The notes: generated by a model from the sequence alone, not told the origin. Positions 23,462 through 34,247 are shown, counted from the first letter of the stretch. The stretch is 64,000 nucleotides of DNA from Flaccisagitta enflata (GCA_965153355.1 OZ231127.1:96410001-96474000); one strand, 5' to 3'. Program-made: numbers and translations.

Positions 23462-23632
23462 TTTATTGTCTTCTCCTCCTCCTCTTTCTTCTTCTTCTTC
23501 TTCTTCTTCTTCTTCTTCTTCTTCTTCTTCTTCTTCTTCTTCTTCTTCTTCTTCTTCTTCTTCTTCTTCTCTTTCTTCTTCTTCTTCATCTACTGCTTCT
23601 TCTTCTTCTTCTTCTTCTTCTTCTTCTTCTTC
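23462..23632. repeat. (TTC)n array 1
   Basis: TTC triplets with a few CTC, ATC and TGC variants, directly left of the LINE tail duplication. Confidence 0.97.
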
Positions 23633-23983
23633 ATGATGAAACGGTCTTAGACGTGCAATTTAAGAACATGACTTGTGTATTATTTAACCTACGGTCATTA
23701 TGAACAATTATTAGTAGAAGAATTCTATTAATTGATTGAACAAATTTTGTGGCAGTAGCCATGACCTTGTCGTTGCACATAAGTGTTATCGCTTATATGG
23801 ACAAAAGATTCAAATTCTTCTTCCTTTTCTTCTTCTTCTTCTTCTTCTTCTTCTTCTTCTTCTTCTTCGTCATCTTCTTCTTCTTCTTCTTCTTCTTCTT
23901 CTTCTTCTTCTTCTTCTTCTTCTTCTTCTTCTTCTTCTTCTTCTTCTTCTTCTCCTTCTTCTTCTTCTTCTTTTTCTTCTTCA
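23633..23983 (+). mobile_element. LINE 3' tail ending in (TTC)n, tandem copy 1
   Basis: Unique part 23633-23815, ending CATAAGTGTTATCGCTTATA, TGGACAAAAGATTCAAATTC, then (TTC)n to 23983. The ending matches the 3' end of the LINE at 25480-26340. The whole unit of about 351 bp recurs immediately. Confidence 0.85.
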
Positions 23984-24164
23984 TGATGAAACGGTCTTAG
24001 ACGTGCAATTTAAGAACATGACTTGTGTATTATTTAACCTACGGTCATTATGAACAATTATTAGTAGAAGAATTCTATTAATTGGTTGAACAAATTTTGT
24101 GGCAGTAGCCATGACCTTGTCGTTGCACATAAGTGTTATCGCTTATAAGGACAAAAGATTCAAA

Positions 24165-24197
<33 letters not shown>

Positions 24198-24360
24198 TTC
24201 TTCTTCTTCTTCTTCTTCTTCTTCTTCTTCTTCTTCTTCTCCTCCTCCTTCTTCTTCTTCTTCTTCTTCTTCTTCTTCTTCTTCTTCTTCTTCTTCTTCT
24301 TCTTCTTCTTCTTCTGCTTCTTCTTCTTCTTCTTCTTCTTCTTCTTCTACTTCTTCTTCT
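23984..24360 (+). mobile_element. LINE 3' tail ending in (TTC)n, tandem copy 2
   Basis: Nearly identical to copy 1. By eye, ATTGATTG is ATTGGTTG, TATATGGAC is TATAAGGAC, and TTCAAATTC is TTCAAACTC. The following TTC array holds CTC CTC CTT and CTG interruptions. Confidence 0.85.
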
Positions 24361-24780
24361 TGTTTTTCTCTTTTCATTTCTTTTTCTTCTTTTTCTTCTT
24401 CTTCTTCTTCTTCATCTTATTCTTTTTATTCTAATTTTTCCTCTTTTTATTCTTCTTTTTTTTTTCTTCTTTTTCCTTTTCCTTTTCCTTTTCCTTTTCC
24501 TTTTCCTTTTCATTTTCTTTGTCTTCTTTTTCTTCTTCCTCGTCTTCTTCTTCTTCTTCTTCTTCTTCTTCCTCTTTTTCTTCTTCTTCTTCTTCCTCTT
24601 CTTCTTTCTTTTCTTCTTCTTCTTCTTCTTCTTCTTCTTCTTCTTCTTCTTCTTCTTCTTCTTCTTCTTCTTCTTCTTTTTCTTTTTCTTTTTCTTTTTC
24701 TTCTTCCTCTTCTTCTTTTTCTTTTTCTTTTTCTTTTTCTTTTTCTTTTTCTTTTTCTTTTTCTTTTTCTTTTTCTTTTT
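24361..24780. repeat. TTC/CTTTTT/CCTTTT compound array
   Basis: Pyrimidine-only tract mixing TTC triplets with CTTTTC and CTTTTT hexamers. The last block (24715-24780) is a clean (CTTTTT)n run that ends at the T-side of the next element. Confidence 0.95.
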
Positions 24781-24781
24781 T

Positions 24782-25500
24782 GGGCAGCAGCCCCGAAGGA
24801 GACGATGTCCTGTAGAACACAGGGGGACTTTCGTTTGTTTGTCCATTTGTTCGTCCCCCCCCCCCACCCTCTCCATTTCTTCATCTTTTTGTAAATTTCC
24901 CATGTTATTCAATGGGAATTCTACATTTTTCATTTTTCATCAATTCTCCATACTTTTCAATGGGAATTCTGTATTTTGCCATTATTTTTCAATTTCTCAT
25001 GCTAGTCAATTGGAATTCTACATTTTTTTTCATTTCTCATCAATTTTCCGTATTATTCAATGGGAATTTTGTATTTTCCCATTAGTTTTCAATTTACCAT
25101 GCTATTCAATTGGGAATCTACATTTATTTTATTTTTCATCAATTTTCCATACTATTCAATGGGAATTCTATATTTGTTTCATTTCTTTTGTTAATTTTCC
25201 ATGGTGTTCAGCGGGGATTACACATTCTGCATACTATTCAATGGAAACTTTTACATTTTTTTTCATCAATTTGCCATGTTTTTCAAAGGAAACTATTGAA
25301 ATATTCAGTTTTTGCTAATTTTCTATGTAATTCAATGATGCAATGGTGCTCTCAAACCCAATCGAGTAGAAGTCCCCCTGTGTTCTACAGGACATTGTCC
25401 CCTTCAGGGCTGCTGCCCTGCTAACCATCACCTAAATTCACATACACACAAAGCAGGGCAACGGGTATCGCTGACCACATATTGCCCTTGGGCGACTGGA
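24782..25500 (-). mobile_element. GGGCAGCAGCCCC element, covariant subtype
   Basis: Inverted relative to 7346-8092. The 3' end at the left is GGGCAGCAGCCCCGAAGGAG, the 5' subterminal block at the right ends AGGGCTGCTGCCC, then the leader hairpin and GGGCAACGGGTATCGCTGAC. The CAGCAG for CAGCGG change is present at both ends. The interior repeats TTTTCCATACTATTCAATGG and GGAATTCTACATTTTTC. Confidence 0.9.
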
Positions 25501-26178
25501 ACTCTATTCACTGCAGTGCGAATTGAAACAAAACAACTATTGTTCTTACAACGTATTCTCAGGAGAGAAAGTGCGCATTACACCAAAGCTCTTCTAACCA
25601 TCATGAGAGAAGAAAATATTAACTGGGCTAAACAGATTGACGAAACTTTGGCCAAATGGAATTTAGAAACCGATTGGGAAAAAATCGCGGAAAAATCAGT
25701 ACCACAATGGAAAAATGAAGTTTTAACGGCAGCAGAAGAAATGAATGCCAACCGGTTGGCAGATGAGTGTAAAACGAAATTAAGAGGAGAAACAAGAAGT
25801 AAAACAAAGACTAAATATGTTGATTCTGTTATTACTGAACCATCATATGAAAGAAATATTGATCCAATCCTTGTTAAATATCCCTCAATAACCTATGCTA
25901 GAGCACTGATAATGGGTAGGTTTGGAATGTTACAATGTGCAAGTAACTTTTCTGTTAAATATGGTGGAAAATTGTGTAAAAAATGTGGTGAGGTAGATGA
26001 TGAACCTCATGGTATAAATTATTGTAGAAATTTTGAGTACCTAAACTTTTGTGACAACAGTGAAAAAATCAACTGTAATGATATCTATTCTTGTGACGAG
26101 AGCAAGTGCCTTAAAGTATTGAATGTTATTTTGTCCATGTGGGACTTAGAGAACGGAAAGAATGAAATGAGAGTGTGA
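25480..26178 (+). pseudogene. Non-LTR retrotransposon polyprotein, C-terminal 220 residues
   Basis: An open frame without an ATG at its left margin, so it is a 5'-truncated copy rather than a gene with a start. Counting from the GTG at 25516, residues 45-70 hold LAKWNLETDWEKIAEKSVPQ, residues 125-140 hold ITYARALIMGRFGMLQ, and a C-x2-C-x7-H-x4-C knuckle follows (C154, C157, H165, C170, CKKCGEVDDEPHGINYC). A cysteine/histidine knuckle of this spacing after the thumb region is typical of the C-terminus of animal LINE proteins and is thought to bind template RNA. The frame is intact for about 220 codons, far longer than expected by chance in sequence this AT-rich, so the insertion is fairly young. 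The catalytic core is absent; 5' truncation during reverse transcription explains this. The clade is not assigned. Confidence 0.8.
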
Positions 26179-26339
26179 TGTAATGTAAATCCCGAGTAAC
26201 TTATTGTTGTAAGACTAGTCTGAACTATTGTTTAGAAGTAGCCATATTTATTGAACTGAAATTGTGACGAAAGTCATGTCCTTGTTGTTAAACATAAGTG
26301 TTATCGCTTATTTGGACAGTAAATCAAATTCAAATTCAA
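26179..26339 (+). mobile_element. LINE 3' untranslated tail
   Basis: Follows the stop codon. It shares GTAGCCAT, then CATAAGTGTTATCGCTTATT and TTCAAATTC with the tandem tails at 23.7-24.2 kb, and passes without a gap into (TTC)n. Confidence 0.8.
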
Positions 26340-26419
26340 ATTCTTCTTCTTCTTCTTCTTCTTCTTCTTCTTCTTCTTCTTCTTCTTCTTCTTCTTCTTC
26401 TTCTTCTTCTTCTTCTTCT

Positions 26420-26466
<47 letters not shown>

Positions 26467-27012
26467 TTCTTCTTTTTCTTCTTCTTCTTCTTCTTCTTCT
26501 TCTTCTTCTTCTTCTTCTTCTTCTTCTTCTTCTTCTTCTTCTTCTTCTACTTCTTCTTCTTCTTTTTCTTTTTCTTCTTCTTCTTCTTCTTCTTCTTCTT
26601 CTTCTTCTTTCTTCTTCTTCTTCTTCTTCTTCTTCTTCTTCTTCTTCTTCTTCTTCTTCTTCTTCTTCTTCTTCTTCTTCTTCTTCTTCTTCTTCTTCTT
26701 CTTCTTCTTCTTCTTCTTCTTCTTCTTCTTCTTCTTCTTCTTCTTCTTCTTCTTCTTCTTCTTCTTCTTCTTCTTCTTCTTCTTCTTCTTCTTCTTCTTC
26801 TTCTTCTTCTTCTTCTTCTTCTTCTTCTTCTTCTTCTTCTTCTTCTTCTTCTTCTTCTTCTTCTTCTTCTTCTTCTTCTTCTTCTTCTTCTTCTTCTTCT
26901 TCTTCTTCTTCTTCTTCTTCTCCTTCTTCTTCTTCTTCTTCTTCTTCTTCTTCTTCTTCTTCTTCTTCTTCTTCTTCTTCTTCTTCTTCTTCTTCTTCTT
27001 CTTCTTCTTCTC
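26340..27012. repeat. (TTC)n array 3, about 670 bp
   Basis: Near-pure TTC with sparse CTC, TTT and ACT variants. It starts at the last base of the LINE tail. A one-base slip near 26609 shifts the triplet frame. Confidence 0.98.
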
Positions 27013-27099
27013 TCTCTTCCTCTCCTGACTCTTTAGGAGTGACCTTCGCGGTGCAGACAGTCATTGGAATTATGAGGATTCTTCTTCTTCTTCTTCTTC

Positions 27100-27138
<39 letters not shown>

Positions 27139-27240
27139 TCTTCTTCTTCTTCTTCTTCTTCTTCTTCTTCTCTCTCTTCCTCTCCTGACTCCTTAGGAGC
27201 GATCTTCGCGGTGCAGACAGTCATTGGAATTATGAGGATT
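27013..27240. repeat. TTC array flank duplicated in tandem (about 160 bp)
   Basis: CTCTCTTCCTCTCCTGACTC, then GCGGTGCAGACAGTCATTGG occurs at 27010-27078 and again at 27170-27238, with (TTC)n between. Two or three substitutions separate the copies. Confidence 0.9.
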
Positions 27241-27329
27241 TATACGAGTCAATCTGTGTTAAGTTGAAAACTTGAATGACAACCAGAAAGACAGAGAAGT
27301 TTACTGGAGAATTTCTTAAAATGACAACT

Positions 27330-27448
27330 TCCCGACGGATAGACAGACAGATCGACGGACGGACTGATGTTCATATGGACAGACGGAATGTCAGATGATC
27401 CGAAAGATGGACCGACATAACAACGTATAGAGTCATGCGACTAAAGAT
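27330..27448 (+). mobile_element. HINE-like 3' end, decayed
   Basis: GACGGATAGACAGACAGATC-type repeats leading to GTATAGAGTCATGCGACTAA. No 5' end recognised. Confidence 0.55.
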
Positions 27449-27809
27449 AATTTTGTCGACGAACTTTTTAGGGGAGTAGGAACACATAATGACTGAATTA
27501 TTTGTTCAGCCGAAAATACAGCCTGAAAGGATTAAAACATGACGACACCACTACCAAATTTTGATAAATTCTATAACGAACTTCCGCTAGAACGCCCCCT
27601 TACCAGTTATTTATATGCAGAAAATACTTTTGAAATTGAAAGTTAATTAATACAATTGTTTTCTCACCACTAAAAAGCCGGCGTTGAGCAGGCCGAGCGT
27701 TTACCTGATTTGATTAGTGGAGTTAAACCTTTTATCGTTAAAGACGAGCGTGTAACGAAAACATTCACAATTTGCTCCGGTACATTGGAAATCAAACTGA
27801 TGATACAAC
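27449..27809. other. No feature recognised
   Basis: AT-rich unique-looking sequence with short frames lacking motifs. Confidence 0.5.
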
Positions 27810-27988
27810 AGCGCGAATATACAACCCGTCATGTCTTTCGGTCGGTTTGCCCGTCTGTCGACACTTTGCTTTACTTGCGATTATGGGCGGTTTTTGCATC
27901 AATTCTCTCGCCCAAATGCTTGATTAGCCTCTTTTGATACTGCCCCTGTCCGCTCTCACGCGATGTAGCTATGTATCCCGCCTTGTTC
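27810..27988 (-). mobile_element. HINE-like element lacking its terminal hairpin
   Basis: GGTCGGTTTGCCCGTCTGTC, CTTTGCTTTACTT, GGGCGGTTTTTGCATC, ACTGCCCCTGTCCGCTCTCA, CGCGATGTAGC, and CCCGCCTTGTT at the 5' end (right). Confidence 0.8.
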
Positions 27989-28029
27989 ATGCGATTTTTT
28001 AAGTGCAGAACAACGTTGTTGAAAGCGCA

Positions 28030-28440
28030 ACTACCCCACTATCACAACTTCCACCAATGACCAATGTCATCGTACCATTGAAACTACTACCAATGCCATC
28101 ATAACAATCACCTCTCTTGTCAGCTGTCAATATCTTATCTGCCATTAGATCATTGTCAAATTACCACCATTGGCACCGCTGCCGTTATGAAAATGGAAAC
28201 AATCACCAACGTATTAATTACCAATACACCAATTATAAATACGCGCTTTCACATAACCTTAAAAATTGCTATCTTTTGATTGTTAATTGTTATATAAGTA
28301 CCAGACGAAATCGCCATCATCATCGCAACTGCCACTATTGTAGCTACTGGGTTCACCGCCATTACATGGTACTCTCCATGATAAATTCTTTCATTTTACT
28401 GGGTCGATTAACAGCAACAATTACACGAGGACGAAATTAT
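28030..28440. repeat. Degenerate ACC/ATC triplet-rich segment
   Basis: Loose repeats of CACCAATGACC and CCATCATAAC type. It is probably an old triplet array; no gene is evident. Confidence 0.4.
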
Positions 28441-28655
28441 CCAACTGAGTATAAGTAATAAAATCGATTCGATCGACACATTCAAATATACGAATGGCAA
28501 TCAAGAAACAAATCGATTTATACAATTTTACGCGGCAGAAGTGGGAAAATGATTTCAGCTAAAGTTGCTGATCCGGACATTCTTCCGCCGAAAACTAGGC
28601 AAAAAGAAAAGTATTTGACCCCGGCCACAATTAATAATGAATGATTCGGGGTGAC

Positions 28656-28856
28656 TTTTTTTTTTAGGTCGCGTGCTACGCGACTCTACACCCCGCTTTC
28701 TCGGTCCGTCCGTCCGTCCGTCCATCCGTCCGTCACACTTTACTTTTTTTTGTTTTTCTTTGGACTCACTGCTCCTGCCCAATTGATCAAGTGACCTCAA
28801 ATACGGCCACTGCCCACCCACACGCGACTGGGGTAGCCGAGTATCCGACCGTGTTT
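28656..28856 (-). mobile_element. HINE-like element, intact
   Basis: TTTTTTTAGGTCGCGTGCTA at the left after an eight-T run, GGTCCGTCCGTCCGTCC block, CTGCCCACCCACACGCGACT, and GTATCCGACCGTGTTT at the right. Confidence 0.9.
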
Positions 28857-29104
28857 ATGGCAAAAGTGGTGGCTTTTGAAAGCTCTTGTTAGTCAACGTG
28901 ATGGTTAGATGTTGGGAGCAGACGTTACTGGAGTAGAAAACATGGGTGACCACGCTCTATCATGAGATGTACTAGTATATTCAATCGGGCATTGACCAAT
29001 AGGGTGTTTGTTTTCATCAGCCATGAGGCGACAGTAACGATGAGAAAACGAACAACCAAAAGCGAAAGATAAGACGCTTGAACAAATGACAGACTGACCA
29101 ACGC

Positions 29105-29180
29105 AGAGGAGAGAATTTGGAAGAGCAAGAAAGAGAATTTGGAAGAGCAGGAAAGAGGATTTGGAAGAGCAGGAAAGAGA
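29105..29180. repeat. GAATTTGGAAGAGCAGGAAA tandem repeat
   Basis: Three units of about 22-24 bp. Confidence 0.8.
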
Positions 29181-29289
29181 GGCGTAGGAAGCAGAAAACT
29201 TGCAACTTACAGCTGCCCACTGGAAGAATGCTTATGAAGCAATTTTTTCAAATTGACCAATGTCTCAATCAAAGGAGGAGAGCGGAAGA

Positions 29290-29440
29290 GAGGAAGAGAC
29301 TCAAACACACACACGGACAAACACACATGGATAGACAGACAGAGACAGACGCAGACAATCAGAGATAAACAGAGACAAAGAGAGACAAAGAAAGACAGAC
29401 AAATAGAGAAACGGAGGGACAAATAGATGAAAGAGGATGG
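29290..29440. repeat. ACAGAC/ACACAC degenerate array
   Basis: AGACAGACAGAGACAGACGC-type purine-rich repeats, related to the larger array that follows. Confidence 0.75.
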
Positions 29441-29524
29441 TGCATGATGTTGAAAATAAGCTTTTCTGACCCAATATTCCCAATTTTGCCCATTTGCTTG
29501 GCTGACCAAGTAGTTGAATTTTAT

Positions 29525-30412
29525 AGACACAGAGAGAGACAGAGATTTAGGCAAAAACAGAGACAGAGACTGAGGCAGAGAAGGAGATTGAGACAGAGAT
29601 TGAGACAGAGACAGAGACAGAGACAGAGACAGAGACAGAGACAGAGATTGAGACAGAGATAGAAACAGAGAACTAAATTGAGACAGAGATAGAGGCAAAA
29701 ACAGAGACAGAGACTGAGGCAGAGAAGGAGATTGAGACAGAGATTGAGACAGAGACAGAGACAGAAACAGAGACAGCGACAGAGATTGAGACAGAGATAG
29801 AAACAGAGAACTAAATTGAGACAGAGATTGAGGCAGAGACAGAGAAAGAGACAGAGAAGGAGATTGAGACAGAGATTGAGACAGAGATTGAGGCAGAGAC
29901 AGAAAAAGAGACAGAGACAGAGACAGAGATTGAGGCAGAGACCGAGGCAGAGAAGGAGATTGAGACAGAGATTGAGACAGAGATTGAGGCAGAGACAGAA
30001 AAAGAGACAGAGACAGAGACAGAGATTGAGGCAGAGACCGAGGCAGAGAAGGAGATTGAGACAGAGATTGAGACAGAGATTGAGGCAGAGACAGAAAAAG
30101 AGACAGAGACAGAGACAGAGATTGAGGCAGAGACCGAGGCAGAGAAGGAGATTGAGACAGAGATTGAGACAGAGATTGAGGCAGAGACAGAAAAAGAGAC
30201 AGAGACAGAGACAGAGATTGAGGCAGAGACCGAGGCAGAGAAGGAGATTGAGACAGAGATTGAGACAGAGATTGAGGCAGAGACAGAGAAAGAGACAGAG
30301 ACAGAGACAGCGACAGAGATTGAGACAGAGACAGAAACAGAGAACTAAATTGAGACAGAGATTGAGACAGAAACAGAAAAAGAGACAGACATTGGGACAT
30401 AGACAGAGTTAG
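29525..30412. repeat. GAGACA/GATTGA array with a 96-bp higher-order unit
   Basis: The basic unit is GAGACA with GATTGA and GGCAGA variants. Between about 29920 and 30300 these are organised in a 96-bp super-unit beginning GAGATTGAGGCAGAGACCGA, repeated four times almost without change. Because 96 is divisible by 3, all frames stay open (R/Q-rich on plus, S/L/Q-rich on minus), but nothing suggests translation. Confidence 0.95.
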
Positions 30413-30576
30413 AAAGCAGATAATAACCACGAATCATCAAATTAAGAATGATTGAATTGAGTCCGGCCAAAATTGAGATTTATCATTCGCCAGCATCAAA
30501 ACTGATAAATAGCCATCAGCCAATATGTCCATTTGTTAGTCAATATAGACAACCATATAAATAGATTATAGAGAAA

Positions 30577-30799
30577 ACAAGACCGGATACACGGCTACCC
30601 CAGTCGCTTGCGGGTGGGCAGGGGCCGTAATTGAGGTCAACAGATCATTTGGGCAGGAGCAGTGGAGCCAAAAATCCCAAAAACCCAAAAAAAGTAAAGT
30701 GTGACGGACGGACAGACCAACGGACAGACCGACGGACCGACGGACCGACGGACGGACCGACAAAGCGTGGTGTAGAGTTGCGTAGCACGCGACTAAAAA
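30577..30799 (+). mobile_element. HINE-like element, intact
   Basis: AACAAGACCGGATACACGGC, subterminal AGTCGCTTGC, GGGTGGGCAGGGGC, an extended (GACGGACC)n block, and GTTGCGTAGCACGCGACTAA before a long A-run. Confidence 0.93.
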
Positions 30800-31185
30800 A
30801 AAACATGATTTGGACAAAGTGGGAGTTCATTTCCGATGGTGCACAAAGTCAAGTATGGAACGGCCAATGCAATGATCGCTCTCTGCCTTCTCGTTATCAA
30901 AGCTCTTTGTATATCGTATGTGTTCACACATAAGAAAATATGTAGCGAGTAACAATAGGCTAATTACATATAAACTAGGAATAATTAGCTAGTCAAATCA
31001 ATGCAAGGTTATGAATCAGAGGGACATCACGATGCACAATACACGCTGATTGCTCCGTCTTACTTTGCTCAATCCTCCTCTTTATAATGTGACATTTATG
31101 ATTTCATTTCAAATATGCGTTTGCGCAGCTTTCTGGCTTGATGGGATCCTTTTTTAGGGTTGATTTGTAGTTAACCAATAAAACC
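30800..31185. other. No feature recognised
   Basis: Unique-looking sequence with no motif or repeat seen. Confidence 0.5.
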
Positions 31186-31268
31186 TAAATAGTCGCCAAA
31201 GCGTTGGATGGTCTGCGGTAGCCGTGCCCTGCCTATGCAGGTTGTGCTTGAAGTTGAAGGACTTTTGT

Positions 31269-31330
<62 letters not shown>

Positions 31331-31335
31331 TTGTG
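31186..31335 (+). mobile_element. GGGCAGCGGCCCC-family leader with (TTTTG)n
   Basis: ATAGTCGCCAAAGCGTTGGA, GGTCTGCGGTAGCCGTGCCC and GCTTGAAGTTGAAGG match the 5' leader of this family. The subterminal block is missing, and (TTTTG)n (31265-31330) stands in its place. Confidence 0.65.
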
Positions 31336-31456
31336 CTTTTCCATTTTATTTCTTTTATTCGTTTTTTCATTGACGTCTTTCAAATGATATCATTTCCACT
31401 TCCGTCTCTGCCCCTACCCGGGGCCGTCTCCACCAACCCGAAACTTGTCACTTTTA

Positions 31457-31700
31457 GGGCGTGTTTCTACTGAAGAAAAAAAACGCGTTTATTCCCACCA
31501 AATGCAATTACAGCGTGAACACATATTCAAGAATTTGAACCGTCCCACGAGGGAGTGAGCGTGAAGTGAGTGAGCGAGCCCGTGAATGTAGCGTAGCGCT
31601 GCGGAGCGAGTGAGCGGAGTGATCGGTGCGAGCGAACGAACGTAGCGATCGACCGAGTGGCCCGTTAAAAACGCGATTGTCTATGACTAGAAACACACCC
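31457..31700 (+). mobile_element. PIF/Harbinger-like MITE, copy 3
   Basis: Ends GGGCGTGTTTCTACTGA and GACTAGAAACACACCC, with TTA duplicated outside each end (31454-31456, 31701-31703). The interior is CCCACGAGGGAGTGAGCG and GAGCGAGTGAGCGGAG sub-repeats. Confidence 0.88.
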
Positions 31701-31856
31701 TTAGTCCAATGCGTCTGCCAAATTGGAGAAGGAGAAGAAGCTCGTAGAATTTTGTTGGCAAAAGAAAAAAGATTATCTCCGATATCTGATTTTGATGATT
31801 CATTCTTGGAAAGTGTAGGTGGACCTCACGGGGGTGTGTGATTGTGTGTGAGTGTA

Positions 31857-31866
31857 TGTGTGTGTG

Positions 31867-31956
<90 letters not shown>

Positions 31957-31968
31957 TGTGTGTGTGTG
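31857..31968. repeat. (GT)n microsatellite
   Basis: GT array with a GAGTGT interruption near its end. Confidence 0.97.
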
Positions 31969-31998
31969 TTTGCTTGCGTATATGCTTATGCATATATA

Positions 31999-32602
31999 AC
32001 CATGGCAAAAAAGAAAAAAGTAGACGCAATATTTTGATTGTTGATTGCTTGGTAACTAAAGATGGTAAACCCTTAAAATCTATGATAGTTTTAAAGAGCT
32101 TCGAAAGATCTTTCATTTGAGCTCTTTCTGAACATTCTAGCTTCAGAATTTTAGAAGTTATGATATTCTAAAGATAACTACTCAAAAATCTCGAATATGT
32201 TTAAAAATGTTTTTAGAGTAACCAACTTTGAATAATAAAGCCTTTAAACGAAGCGGAATCAAGAATTTTGCTTGGTTTCATCTTGTAGAGAATTAAAAAT
32301 ACTTCATTTTTACCTTAAATTTTATTCCATTTATTTCATTACTTCCTTCTACAGAAAAAGTAAGTAAAATAGTGCCTTGTTCACAGATGATGAAATCTGC
32401 TCTTTTTGGCATTTTGAAAAATGAGTGTCGAACTTCAATCTTATGTCATTTCTACACGACTTGAGTCACAAATTTCTGCTTGGTCTAGATTTGCAGAGTT
32501 TTTGAAGCTCTTTAAAAAGCTCATAGATTTCAAGTAAAAAGTGTGACTGGTTTTCAATTAAATGATAAGAATTGAGCGTCTACTTTTTTTTTTGGCCATG
32601 GT
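31999..32602. mobile_element. TA-flanked MITE (ACCATGGC family), copy 1
   Basis: Ends ACCATGGCAAAAAAGAAAAA and its partner TTTTTGGCCATGGT, with GTAGACGC/GCGTCTAC next inward. TA lies outside each end (31997-31998, 32603-32604). The AT-rich interior holds TGCTTGGTTTCATCTTGTAG, a block also found in the two other copies as GCTTGGCGCCATTTTGTAG. Confidence 0.82.
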
Positions 32603-32604
32603 TA

Positions 32605-32952
32605 TATGTATGTGCGTGTATCTGTAATTATCAGCGTCTGTACATCTGTAATGTAGGTCTGTGTGATTATCTGATTACAGATTGTCTATTTGTTGTTCTC
32701 TGCGAGAGACAGCTGAACGGGACTTTTTTTCTCGTGTCTAATTTAGTATCAAGTTAGAAATTCACTTTTTACATTTTGTGTCCAAAAAGTTTTTTTTGAA
32801 AATTATTCTGACAGTTGTCGGGTGTCCTTTAATTACTAAAAAGAATCAGAACGAGAGAGAGAGAGAGAATCAAAGTTGCAAATTCTCGATTCTGTTTTGT
32901 TTTGGTTATGTTTTGTTTTATTCCTTTGACGCATTTTACATTTTGATTTTTT
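32605..32952. other. No feature recognised
   Basis: AT-rich. A short GA run lies at 32854-32867. Confidence 0.5.
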
Positions 32953-32989
32953 TCAAATGAAAGGGTGGAAGAAACACGAATATTTACCT

Positions 32990-33234
32990 CCTCTCCTTCT
33001 CCTCCTTCTTTTTCTTCTTCTTCTGCTTCTTCTTCTTCTTCTTCTTCTTCTTCTTCTTCTTCTTCTTCTTCTTCTTCTTCTTCTTCTTCTTCTTCTTCTT
33101 CTTCTTCTTCTTCTTCTTCTTCTTCTTCTTCTTCTTCTTCTTCTTCTTCTTCTTCTTCTTCTTCTTCTTCTTCTTCTTCTTCTTCTTCTTCTTCTTCTTC
33201 TTCTTCTTCTTCTTCTTCTTCTTCTTCTTCTTCC
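32990..33234. repeat. (TTC)n array
   Basis: About 245 bp. The right two thirds are essentially perfect. No LINE tail is recognisable at its left margin. Confidence 0.98.
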
Positions 33235-33524
33235 CATCGTCTTCTTTTCATTTCATCTCTATTTCTTTGCCGGTTCCATCTCTTGTCTCAAATCTTAGTT
33301 GCAGTGGCATCGAGTGTATGAAAATTAAAGAAAAAAAGGGAATTACATTAAAAAAAAATATTGAGCTGAGCGAGAAACACAGAGAGAGAGTTTGGAGATG
33401 CTCATTCTAACGTTTGATTGGCCAAAAAAAGTGGAATCAAGCCGTTGATTGGCTTATCCTCATTTTCTGGACAACCACCAGAATGTACATACATATAACT
33501 ATGGCCATGTATTTAATCACTCTC

Positions 33525-33526
33525 TT

Positions 33527-33623
<97 letters not shown>

Positions 33624-33645
33624 GTCTCTCTCTCTCTCTCTGTAG
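33525..33645. repeat. (CT)n microsatellite
   Basis: CT array with TGTCTG interruptions at the right end. Confidence 0.97.
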
Positions 33646-33918
33646 GAATGTATATATTCCCCCCCCCTTTTCCCTTCCTCCGTATGAAAAATACCGTTCT
33701 ATATTTGGCTATGTTGGAATGGCTACTCTCTTGAACTTAGTAAAACGTGTATGAACTGAGAAATTGGCCCTCATGTCCTTGTGGTCATTATTTGAGACAG
33801 AGCCTGACGAGTTTCAAAAACGCTCAAAACCACGGTGAGAATCTAAAGCCTTTAGTGAAGGCGCACGTTTCATCATCTCACCCTTTTAATGAACCACTCT
33901 AAGTCAAATATCTACTCA

Positions 33919-34190
33919 GGGCGTGTTTCTAGTGAGCGCCAAAAACGCGTTTGTTCCTGTGAAACGCGATCACAGCGTGAACACATATTCAAGAATTTCA
34001 ACCGTCCCACGAGGGAGTGAGCGAAGTGAGTGAAGGAGCCCGTGAACGGAGCGAGCGAGCAAAGCGAGTATAGCAAAGCGAAGCGCTGCGGAGCGAGTGA
34101 GCGTAGTGAGCGGTGCGAGTGAACGAACGTAGCGAGCGACCGAGTGGCCCGTTCAAAACGCATTCGTCTCTGACAAGAAACGCGCCCCCC
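33919..34190 (+). mobile_element. PIF/Harbinger-like MITE flanked by 17-bp direct repeats
   Basis: Ends GGGCGTGTTTCTAGTGAG and TGACAAGAAACGCGCCC. The interior is the richest in GAGCGAGC/GAAGTGAGTG sub-repeats. AAGTCAAATATCTACTC occurs at 33901-33917 and 34197-34213, just outside both ends. Confidence 0.88.
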
Positions 34191-34247
34191 CATTCAAAGT
34201 CAAATATCTACTCGTTCACTGATTCAGATATTTACTCTCACTGATAC

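Noticed and set aside
26264-27188. Frames of 240-300 residues of poly-Ser, poly-Leu, poly-Phe or poly-Glu
   Set aside because: Pure (TTC)n translation on both strands.
29207-30430. 407-residue SLSQSLSL frame and the R/Q-rich frame opposite
   Set aside because: Open because the repeat period (6 and 96 bp) is a multiple of three. No protein features.
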